Shown here: piece by piece, positions 40,433-47,443 of the stretch
Position numbering within the stretch: position 1 is the stretch's first letter
Layout: every line of letters begins with the position of its first letter
Notes under the pieces: generated by a model
The model's database searches: none
Seen by the model: only the letters and a program-made list of their open reading frames with translations
What the model was told of the DNA's origin: nothing
From: Nitrospira sp. ND1
GTDB taxonomy: Bacteria > Nitrospirota > Nitrospiria > Nitrospirales > Nitrospiraceae
Assembly (NCBI RefSeq): GCF_900170025.1
Contig: NZ_FWEX01000006.1
Span: 2,069,089-2,133,088 of the forward strand
Length of the DNA: 64,000 bases
Direction of reading: 5' to 3'
Translations under genes and position numbers: made by a program

Positions 40433-40831
40433 ATGACCAAATCGACGTACAGCCGGGCCGATCGTGTGGCAGACCAGATCCGCATGGAAGTGGCCGACAT
40501 TCTGATGCGGAAGATTAAGGATCCGCGTGTGCGCTCGGTCACCGTGACCGATGTGGAGTTGACCAAAGATCTTCGCATCGCGCGCGTCTTTGTGACGACC
40601 ATGGAGCAGAATAAGGATGAGCGGTTGGTGTTCGACGGGCTGGCGAAGGCCAGCGGTTTCGTTCGGGCGGAGTTGGGGCGGCGTCTGGCATTACGATACC
40701 TGCCGGAGCTGATCTTTATGAAAGACATCAGTGGCCCTAGAGCTGACCGAGTCCTGGAGCTGTTGGATGGACTGCACCGCGATCAATCCCACGAAGAGAT
40801 GTTGGCAGAGCCCCCCCACACCGATGTCTAG
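40433..40831 (+). CDS. rbfA: Ribosome-binding factor A
   Basis: 132 residues. SRADRVADQIRMEVADILMR, IKDPRVRSVTVTDVELTKDL, and RIARVFVTTM followed by LGRRLALRYLPELIFMKDIS are the RbfA KH-type domain. It binds immature 30S subunits near the 5' end of 16S rRNA. Stop and truB start are 3 bases apart. Confidence 0.94.
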   Translation: MTKSTYSRADRVADQIRMEVADILMRKIKDPRVRSVTVTDVELTKDLRIARVFVTTMEQNKDERLVFDGLAKASGFVRAELGRRLALRYLPELIFMKDISGPRADRVLELLDGLHRDQSHEEMLAEPPHTDV

Positions 40832-40834
40832 CAA

Positions 40835-41866
40835 ATGACCATGATCGCCTCGATGGAGCCACGCGCGACTACTGTGCTTCAGGACGGAGTGTTGAATGTC
40901 CGCAAGGAAGCCGGGTGGACGTCGCACGATGTGGTGGCTCGCATTCGTGGGAAGTTGCGCGGCATGAAGTTGGGCCATGCCGGAACGCTGGATCCGGCGG
41001 CGGCCGGCGTCCTGCCGTTGCTCGTCGGGCGTGGAACGCGCATCGCTGAATATTTGCTGGAATGGGACAAAACCTATCTCGCCGGATTGCGCCTCGGTGA
41101 AACAACCGACACGCAAGATGCCACCGGGACCGTGCTCCTGCGTTCACCGATTGAGTCGTTGTCCGAAGCCCGCATCCGTGAAGTGGTAGCTGGGTTTGAG
41201 GGGCGCATTCAGCAACTCCCTCCCATGTATTCTGCGGTAAAAGTCGGCGGGGTTCCGTTATACAAAGCGGCGCGAGCCGGGCGGGAGGTCTCCCGGCAGG
41301 TTCGTGAAGTGACCGTCTTTCGCCTCGATATCGTGGATGTTCAGATTCCTGAAGTGGCGCTCCGGGTGGTCTGTTCCAAGGGGACGTATATCAGGACGCT
41401 CTGCGCGGATATCGGCGACAAGTTAGGGGTCGGCGGTCATATGGCGACGTTGGTCCGCGAGCGCGTGGGGCCACTGACCCTTGAGCAGGCGTTGACGGTG
41501 GACGAAATCGAATCACGCTTGGAGCAAGGCACGCTGGCGGCGTCGATGTTGACGTTGGATCAGGCGCTGTTCGGACTTCCGGTTTGTATCGTGGGGGCGG
41601 CGACGGCCGGCCGGGTCCTGCACGGCATGCCGGTTCCTGCCTCAGAAGTGCTGGCCTGGCATGGCTTGTCTTCGCCTCTCTCTGAGGGGGCGAATCGGGC
41701 CATTCGCATCAAGGACGGAGCGGGGCGGTTATTAGCCATCGGCACGATGCCGGACGGCATGAATGCTGAGGCGCCGGGGGCGAATGCGCAGTCGATTGCT
41801 GTATCGAAAGTATTGGTCACAGAAGAATCACAGGGTGGTAGTATCGCGAACTCAATAGAGGAGTAG
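40835..41866 (+). CDS. truB: tRNA pseudouridine(55) synthase TruB
   Basis: 343 residues. VLNVRKEAGWTSHDVVARIR, GMKLGHAGTLDPAAAGVLPL with the catalytic Asp at about 52, YLAGLRLGETTDTQDATG, and a PUA-like tail. It makes pseudouridine 55 in the T loop of tRNAs. The start at 40835 is one of three close Met codons; the core begins only at about residue 16, so 40850 is also possible. The tail is about 20-30 residues longer than in common relatives. Confidence 0.95.
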   Translation: MTMIASMEPRATTVLQDGVLNVRKEAGWTSHDVVARIRGKLRGMKLGHAGTLDPAAAGVLPLLVGRGTRIAEYLLEWDKTYLAGLRLGETTDTQDATGTVLLRSPIESLSEARIREVVAGFEGRIQQLPPMYSAVKVGGVPLYKAARAGREVSRQVREVTVFRLDIVDVQIPEVALRVVCSKGTYIRTLCADIGDKLGVGGHMATLVRERVGPLTLEQALTVDEIESRLEQGTLAASMLTLDQALFGLPVCIVGAATAGRVLHGMPVPASEVLAWHGLSSPLSEGANRAIRIKDGAGRLLAIGTMPDGMNAEAPGANAQSIAVSKVLVTEESQGGSIANSIEE

Positions 41867-41872
41867 AGACGT

Positions 41873-42142
41873 ATGGCACTGGTAAAAGAAGTGAAAACGG
41901 AATTGGTCAAGGGTTTCCAGCAGCATGACAAGGACACCGGATCTCCGGAAGTGCAGATCGCGATCCTGACGAACCGGATTACGTACTTGACGGAACATTT
42001 CAAGTTGCACAAGAAGGACCACCATTCCCGGCGCGGGTTGTTGACACTGGTCGGACGTCGTCGTCGGTTGTTGGACTATCTCCGAAAAGTTGAAGAAGCC
42101 CGGTATCGCGCCATTCTGGAGCGACTGGGTATTCGTAAGTAG
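41873..42142 (+). CDS. rpsO: 30S ribosomal protein S15
   Basis: 89 residues, exactly the family length: [60 protein letters not shown]. Primary 16S rRNA-binding protein, placed between truB and pnp as in many bacteria. AGGAGTAGAGACGT precedes the ATG. Confidence 0.97.
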   Translation: MALVKEVKTELVKGFQQHDKDTGSPEVQIAILTNRITYLTEHFKLHKKDHHSRRGLLTLVGRRRRLLDYLRKVEEARYRAILERLGIRK

Positions 42143-42156
42143 TCGTGTGAGCGAAT

Positions 42157-42184
42157 CGGCTGCCACCTTCGTGGGTGGCGGCCG
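42157..42184 (+). terminator. GC-rich hairpin after rpsO
   Basis: CGGCTGCCACC (42157-42167) and GGTGGCGGCCG (42174-42184), one G-U pair, loop of 6. The following bases contain only a weak T-rich stretch (ATTTGTTG), so it may attenuate or protect the rpsO end rather than terminate fully. Confidence 0.5.
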
Positions 42185-42219
42185 AACCATTTGTTGTCCC
42201 CGCAGGTGAACACTGAAAC

Positions 42220-42295
42220 AAGTTCAACGGCACGGGTCGACATTCAATCGAGGGCAGGCGCTTGTCGTTGGATGTGTAGATGGCCAGTTGAACTT
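42220..42295 (+). promoter_or_regulatory. Long leader hairpin upstream of pnp
   Basis: AAGTTCAAC (42220-42228) pairs exactly with GTTGAACTT (42287-42295); inside, ACATTCAA and TTGGATGT pair with one G-U. The whole forms a long stem in the 196-base rpsO-pnp gap, 44 bases before the pnp ATG. In enteric bacteria a comparable pnp leader stem is cut by RNase III and used for autoregulation; the same use here is inference. Confidence 0.5.
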
Positions 42296-42338
42296 ATCTC
42301 TGTGGGCATCTGTGGGATTTAAACGGAGGAGACCATAG

Positions 42339-44456
42339 ATGAAACATGTTGTAGGCATTGAGCTGGCAGGGCGTCGGTTGACGCTGGAGACCGGTCGTAT
42401 CGCGAAGCAGGCGGACGGCGCCATCTGGGCCACCTACGGTGATACCGTCGTGCTCGCAACGGCCGTTGCGTCACAAAATGCCAAGCCGGGAGTGGATTTC
42501 CTTCCGCTGACCGTGGATTACCAGGAAAGGACTTATGCAGCCGGTAAGATTCCGGGCGGCTATTTTAAGCGGGAAGGTCGGCCTTCGGAGCGGGAAGTGC
42601 TGACCAGCCGGCTGATCGATCGGCCGCTTCGGCCTCTCTTTCCGGAAGGGTATTACTTCGAGACGCAAGTCATTGCCTCGGTATTGTCTGCCGATAAGAC
42701 GGGCGTGTCGGATGTCATCGGCATCATCGCGGCATCCGCGGCGTTGGCGGTCTCGTCGATTCCATTCAACGGGCCGATCGCAGGCGTGAAAATCGGCCGC
42801 GTCAACGGGCAGTTGGTGGTGAACCCCGATCTGGAAACCCTGGAAACCAGCGATCTTCATCTCGTCGTGGCTGGGACTGCCGATGCGGTGATGATGGTCG
42901 AAGCCGGGGCCAATGAATTGCCGGAAGCGACCATGCTGGAAGCCATTGAGTTGGCGCACAGCGAAATCAAGAAAATCGTCGCGAAGATCGAAGAATTGCG
43001 CAAGCTGGCCGGCAAGCCGAAACGGACGGTGCTGCAAGAGCCCATCGATGCCGCATTGACCGAACAGGTGCGTGCGCTGGTGGCCGGTCCGATCCGTGAG
43101 GCCATCCTCATCCCCAATAAGAGCGCAAGGCAGGAGCGCCTGGATCAGGTGCTGGCCGAGACGGTTGCGAAGCTCAAATCGGACGAGCCGAATCGGGACC
43201 GGCATGTCAAGATCATTTTCCATGGTCTGGAGTACACCGAAGTTCGCAACATGATTCTCGAAAAGCGGGTGCGCGCCGACGGGCGTGGTCCAGCGGACAT
43301 TCGTCCGATCACCTGCGAAGTCGGTGTGCTGCCTCGCGCGCACGGATCCGCAGTCTTCACTCGCGGAGAAACGCAGAGCCTGGCGGTGGTGACGCTGGGT
43401 ACGACCGACGACGAGCAGCGCATTGATGCCTTGGAGGGCGAATACATGCGCACCTTCATGTTGCATTACAATTTCCCGCCCTTCAGTGTCGGCGAGGCAC
43501 GGCCGCTCCGGTCGCCGGGCCGCCGCGAGGTCGGGCATGGAGCTCTAGCCGAGCGAGCGCTCAAGTCGATTCTTCCCGGCAAGGATAAGTTTCCTTACAC
43601 GGTGCGAATTGTATCGGAAATCCTGGAGTCGAACGGATCCTCTTCCATGGCCACGGTCTGCGGCGGTACGTTGGCGCTCTTGGATGCGGGCGTTCCGATT
43701 AAGGAGCCGGTGGCGGGGATCGCGATGGGGTTGATCAAGGAAGGCAATCAGGTGCTGGTTCTGTCCGATATTCTCGGATTGGAGGATCACCTGGGCGATA
43801 TGGACTTTAAGGTCACGGGGACGAAAAACGGCGTGACGGCGCTTCAGATGGATATCAAGATCGGCGGCATCACCTCCGAATTGATGCGCGAAGCGCTGGC
43901 TCAGGCGAAGGCGGGAAGGCTCCACATTCTCGGGTGTATGGCCCAGGCGTTGACCGAACCGCGCACCAAGCTGTCAGCCTTCGCTCCGCGCATATTCCCA
44001 ATGAAGATCAAGCAAGACAAGATCCGCGATGTCATCGGCCCGGGTGGAAAGATGATCCGCAGCATCATCGCGGAGACCGGTGTGAAGATCAATGTCGAAG
44101 ACACCGGCGATGTGACGATTGCCTCTTCCGATGAAGCCTCGGCACAGAAGGCGATCGATATGATCAAGCGCCTGACCGAGGAAGTCGAGGTCGGCAAGAT
44201 CTATCTTGGAACCGTCCGCAAGATTATGGATTTCGGCGCATTTGTCGAAGTGCTTCCCGGCACGGACGGATTGGTGCATATCTCCCAGCTGGCTCATCAT
44301 CGCGTCAAGGCGGTCACCGACGAGGTGTCCGAAGGCGATCAGGTGATGGTGAAGGTGCTGGAAATCGATAAGCAGGGGAAGATTCGTTTAAGCCGGAAGG
44401 AAGCCATGCCGGCACCGGCTGGTTCTCCTGCCACCGAACCAACGCCCGCGGGATAA
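42339..44456 (+). CDS. pnp: Polyribonucleotide nucleotidyltransferase (PNPase)
   Basis: 705 residues. Two RNase PH domains (GRRLTLETGRIAKQADGAIW, KIPGGYFKREGRPSEREVLT; RADGRGPADIRPITCEVGVL, FPYTVRIVSEILESNGSSSM), then KH (IRDVIGPGGKMIRSIIAETG) and S1 (VGKIYLGTVRKIMDFGAFVE) domains. A phosphorolytic 3'-5' exoribonuclease of the degradosome. ACGGAGGAGACC precedes the ATG. The M16 peptidase gene starts 6 bases after its stop. Confidence 0.97.
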   Translation: MKHVVGIELAGRRLTLETGRIAKQADGAIWATYGDTVVLATAVASQNAKPGVDFLPLTVDYQERTYAAGKIPGGYFKREGRPSEREVLTSRLIDRPLRPLFPEGYYFETQVIASVLSADKTGVSDVIGIIAASAALAVSSIPFNGPIAGVKIGRVNGQLVVNPDLETLETSDLHLVVAGTADAVMMVEAGANELPEATMLEAIELAHSEIKKIVAKIEELRKLAGKPKRTVLQEPIDAALTEQVRALVAGPIREAILIPNKSARQERLDQVLAETVAKLKSDEPNRDRHVKIIFHGLEYTEVRNMILEKRVRADGRGPADIRPITCEVGVLPRAHGSAVFTRGETQSLAVVTLGTTDDEQRIDALEGEYMRTFMLHYNFPPFSVGEARPLRSPGRREVGHGALAERALKSILPGKDKFPYTVRIVSEILESNGSSSMATVCGGTLALLDAGVPIKEPVAGIAMGLIKEGNQVLVLSDILGLEDHLGDMDFKVTGTKNGVTALQMDIKIGGITSELMREALAQAKAGRLHILGCMAQALTEPRTKLSAFAPRIFPMKIKQDKIRDVIGPGGKMIRSIIAETGVKINVEDTGDVTIASSDEASAQKAIDMIKRLTEEVEVGKIYLGTVRKIMDFGAFVEVLPGTDGLVHISQLAHHRVKAVTDEVSEGDQVMVKVLEIDKQGKIRLSRKEAMPAPAGSPATEPTPAG

Positions 44457-44462
44457 TCGATT

Positions 44463-45716
44463 GTGTATCGCAAGATCGTTCTCGACAACCGGTTGCGCAT
44501 TGTGGCCGAACTGCTCCCGACGTTGAAGTCCGTCACGATCGGCATATGGGTCAACGTCGGATCGCGCGATGAGCAGCCGGGGGAAGAGGGGCTGTCTCAC
44601 TTCCTGGAGCATATGTTCTTCAAGGGAACGCGCAGCCGCACGGCGACGCAGATTTCCCGTGAGATCGATGCGCTGGGGGGTGAGATGAATGCGTTCACCA
44701 CCCGAGAAACGACGACCTTTTATGTGAAGGTGCTGGATCAACAGTTGGAGGCAGCGTTGGAGCTGCTCTCGGATCTGTTCTATCGGTCCCGGTTCGAGTC
44801 GAAAGAAGTTGAAAAAGAAAAGCAGGTGGTGCTCGAAGAGATCCGGATGGTCCAAGACGATCCAGAGGATCTGGTTCAAGAGCTTCACATGAAGCACACG
44901 CTCGGAAGCCATCCGCTGGGCAGGCCAATCCTGGGGCAAGCTCCGAGAATTCAGGCTCTTGGGCGTAACGATCTGGTGTCCTACGTTGGTTCGCACTATG
45001 ATCCGGAGCGCACCGTCGTCGCGGTGGCCGGCAACTTTACCTGGCGCCGCTTGGAGCAGTTGTTGGCGCGGTATTTTTCCGACTCCCATAAGGGTGTGGC
45101 CGCCCAACCAAGCCGTCGTCCGCCTGAAGTGAAGGGTGGGGTGCTGGTCAAACGTAAGGCTCTTGAGCAGGTCCATCTGTGTTTGGGCCTTCAGGGTCTG
45201 AGTGCCGGGCATAAGGATCGATATGCGGCGCATGCGCTCAACGGGGTGCTAGGCGGGAGTGTCAGCTCGCGCCTGTTTCAGGAGGTGCGGGAAAAGCGTG
45301 GCCTCGTGTACTCGATCTATTCGTTTCTGTCCACTTACTCCGATGGCGGAATGACCACGGTGTATGCCGGTACGCGCCCGAAAGAGGTTGAGCGTGTCGT
45401 GGAAGTTGTCTGCCGGGAGCTGAAGAAGCTCCGCACGCATGGAATCGATGCGAAGGATTTGGCCCGGGTGAAAAACCAAATGAAGGGCAGTCTGATGCTC
45501 AGCCTGGAGAGTTCGCACAGTCGCATGAGCAAGTTGGCGAAGGACGAACTGACGCAAGGCAATCACGTGTCGCTCGAGCAGATGATTGCGGAAATCGATC
45601 GCGTGACGACCGATCAGGTGTATCGGGTGGCGCAAACGTTACTGGATCAGCGCTGTCTTTCAATTACGGCACTTGGCCCGATTCCGACCAAGAGTCTGCA
45701 GTCGTTTGCGTCATAA
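44463..45716 (+). CDS. M16-family zinc peptidase (processing-peptidase-like)
   Basis: 417 residues. Zinc motif HxxEH in GLSHFLEHMFFKGT, with the downstream Glu in the EVEKEKQVVLEEIRM helix. Two similar halves, the second degenerate with the RPPEV and R/Y-type elements (VYSIYSFLSTYSDGGMTTVY). No signal peptide, so probably cytoplasmic like the PqqL/YmxG-type enzymes that commonly follow pnp. GTG start at 44463, directly after the pnp stop. Confidence 0.9.
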   Translation: MYRKIVLDNRLRIVAELLPTLKSVTIGIWVNVGSRDEQPGEEGLSHFLEHMFFKGTRSRTATQISREIDALGGEMNAFTTRETTTFYVKVLDQQLEAALELLSDLFYRSRFESKEVEKEKQVVLEEIRMVQDDPEDLVQELHMKHTLGSHPLGRPILGQAPRIQALGRNDLVSYVGSHYDPERTVVAVAGNFTWRRLEQLLARYFSDSHKGVAAQPSRRPPEVKGGVLVKRKALEQVHLCLGLQGLSAGHKDRYAAHALNGVLGGSVSSRLFQEVREKRGLVYSIYSFLSTYSDGGMTTVYAGTRPKEVERVVEVVCRELKKLRTHGIDAKDLARVKNQMKGSLMLSLESSHSRMSKLAKDELTQGNHVSLEQMIAEIDRVTTDQVYRVAQTLLDQRCLSITALGPIPTKSLQSFAS

Positions 45717-45865
45717 CCGGTCAATTGCGGGGCACCCGTAGGCGGGGCGCAAGGGCTGGTCGGGCAATGAGTAGCGGTGATTTGAGCGCCATTGCAGGAC
45801 TAACTCTTTGCTACGGTACTCATTTTAGGGCGCGAATCATGGCTGGATTTCGGCAAAACATTTTC

Positions 45866-45894
45866 TTGACACGTTTCGTGGATTTAAGTACCAT
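45866..45894 (+). promoter_or_regulatory. Strong promoter with about 190-base leader, for the secreted pair
   Basis: TTGACA (45866-45871), 17 bases, TACCAT (45889-45894). The gap 45717-46090 holds no credible gene. The leader contains CTTCCTCCTCC (45981-45991), complementary to the AAGGAGG ribosome-binding site (46076-46082) of the first gene, and T-rich runs near 46010-46036, so folding may control translation. Confidence 0.55.
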
Positions 45895-46090
45895 GGTCGC
45901 GTTTTCATCATATAAGTCTGAATTTATTTCGGCTGCATTACAGGGGAAGGTAAGCAGAGAGAAAGGGGGTGTGCGTCGCACTTCCTCCTCCTAGCGCGTT
46001 CTCTGGAATTTTGTTTTTTTCTGAGCTCTTTTTTTGGATACTGTGATTCAACGGTTCTCTGGTCATCATTTTTCCAAGGAGGGTAGGGTT

Positions 46091-46603
46091 ATGAATAGGG
46101 TCGGAATTCTAGCCGCACTTGCAGTCTCCTCCGTTGTCGGCTTGTTGACCGCCGGTGTTACGTTGGCGGCGGATGCTCCAGCCGGGGGCGGACCGAGCGA
46201 AGTCACCACGGGCAGCGGAAAGTTTTTTAAGGGTGAGACCACCAATACCTTGAAGGGTCGGGTGTGGTCGCAATGGGCAGACAATCCTGATACCGAATTG
46301 CTCTTCGGCATCCAGTACTGGAACACCGGTGATCCGGCTTCCGGTGAAGGGGGCGGTCGGTCTTCAACATCCATGGATGTGAAGCCGCCAGATCCTTTGT
46401 TTACCTGCTGCGGCTGGGGCTTTACCGGAGGTACGGACAAGAACAATCCTTACGCCGGCTGGCACCACGCGCAAACCACCGTTCGTTTGTCTGTTAAGGA
46501 TAAGAGTTTGATGGATCAAATCATCAAGGCATCGCAGGAGCTTGTGGCGATGGAAGTAACCCTTGATGGTCGGACCATTACCGGATTCAAGGTCTTGAAA
46601 TAG
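46091..46603 (+). CDS. Secreted protein of unknown function (first of a pair)
   Basis: 170 residues. Signal peptide RVGILAALAVSSVVGLLTAG ending TLAADAP. The mature part: Gly/Ser-rich start, then TLKGRVWSQWADNPDTELLF, a Gly-rich loop (DPASGEGGGRSSTS), PDPLFTCCGWGFTGGTDKNN with a Cys-Cys pair, and VAMEVTLDGRTITGFKVLK. The LKGRV...VTLDGRTITGFKVL layout suggests a small OB-like beta barrel, comparable with the next protein (LQGRVIILD). Excellent AAGGAGG before the ATG, a strong promoter and a terminator after the second gene imply an abundant periplasmic product. Family not recognised. Confidence 0.7.
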   Translation: MNRVGILAALAVSSVVGLLTAGVTLAADAPAGGGPSEVTTGSGKFFKGETTNTLKGRVWSQWADNPDTELLFGIQYWNTGDPASGEGGGRSSTSMDVKPPDPLFTCCGWGFTGGTDKNNPYAGWHHAQTTVRLSVKDKSLMDQIIKASQELVAMEVTLDGRTITGFKVLK

Positions 46604-46663
46604 AATTTATACGCGAGGCGACATTCTTGAGACTTTTTTGTCTTCTTTAAGGAGGATGTGATT

Positions 46664-47338
46664 ATGAAGCTTCAAAAGCAGGGGTGGACCTTTATGGCTG
46701 CCGTGGCTTTGGTGGTGGGTTTTGCCTCCACTGCGCTGGCCATCGAGGCGTTCCAGGAGCGATTCGAGTGGGGAGATCTGAGCAAGCCCACTACGCTGCA
46801 GGGGCGTGTCATCATTCTAGATCCATACGATGAAGCGGTCTGGCTCAACATCGCTGTGTTCGGCGGCAACGCAGAGAGCGGTTTATTTTGGCAGAGAATT
46901 CACCCAGGGAAGAACCTCAAGTTCTATCCCGCGGACAAGAATGTGTGGGAGCAGTTGAAGTCCATGGCGCGTCCGCATTCCGGACCGGCTGCAGCGAAGG
47001 AAGTTCCCCCTGGATCCCCGACCACTCTGGTAGAGTTCGTGGCTCAGGAAGTCGAGCAAAATCGCCGCGTGATTTCGTCAGTCAAGAAGTTGGCCGACAA
47101 TGCCGGCGAAATGGGTAAGCCAAAGAGCATCTCCTCCCTTCGCTTGAAGGAATGTGAAGGGAAGACGGAAGTGGATGCTCCTTGCCACGCCGCGAAGACG
47201 TTGCTGAACACGTCCCCAAAGACTCCGGATGGAGCGAATTTGCCGTTGCAATATGATGTGTTGTTGCCAAATGGCAAGCCGCTTGCCAACCTGATTCCCT
47301 GGACTGCCAAGTACAATCAGGGTGGTGGACATCACTGA
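46664..47338 (+). CDS. Secreted protein of unknown function (second of a pair)
   Basis: 224 residues. Signal peptide WTFMAAVALVVGFASTALA. Mature part: FQERFEWGDLSKPTTLQGRV, LDPYDEAVWLNIAVFGGNAE, then NLKFYPADKNVWEQLKSMAR and a helical region with two Cys (LKECEGKTEVDAPCHAAKTL), ending NLIPWTAKYNQGGGHH; the His-rich end could bind metal. AAGGAGG lies 8 bases before the ATG; an in-frame start two codons earlier is less well placed. It shares an LQGRV/LKGRV strand with the preceding protein, so the two may be distant relatives. Function unknown. Confidence 0.7.
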   Translation: MKLQKQGWTFMAAVALVVGFASTALAIEAFQERFEWGDLSKPTTLQGRVIILDPYDEAVWLNIAVFGGNAESGLFWQRIHPGKNLKFYPADKNVWEQLKSMARPHSGPAAAKEVPPGSPTTLVEFVAQEVEQNRRVISSVKKLADNAGEMGKPKSISSLRLKECEGKTEVDAPCHAAKTLLNTSPKTPDGANLPLQYDVLLPNGKPLANLIPWTAKYNQGGGHH

Positions 47339-47367
47339 GTAGTAGAAGGCCATTGGCCTGAAGTAAG

Positions 47368-47401
47368 AAGGCGGCATTCCGAAAGGGATGCCGCCTTTTT
47401 A
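47368..47401 (+). terminator. Rho-independent terminator after the secreted pair
   Basis: AAGGCGGCATTCC (47368-47380), GAAA loop, GGGATGCCGCCTT (47385-47397), then TTTTAT. Thirteen pairs with one G-U: a strong terminator, also facing the converging mutS. Confidence 0.88.
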
Positions 47402-47443
47402 TTTGCGACGTCGAGGGAGGAACTGTCTAGGCCGGGATGTGAG

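Noticed and set aside
42471..43538. A 355-residue minus-strand frame over pnp
   Set aside because: PNPase is clearly real on the plus strand; the antisense product is low-complexity.
45725..45994. An 89-residue plus-strand frame between the M16 peptidase and the secreted pair
   Set aside because: Contains the promoter, has odd composition and no ribosome-binding site; treated as leader and spacer.
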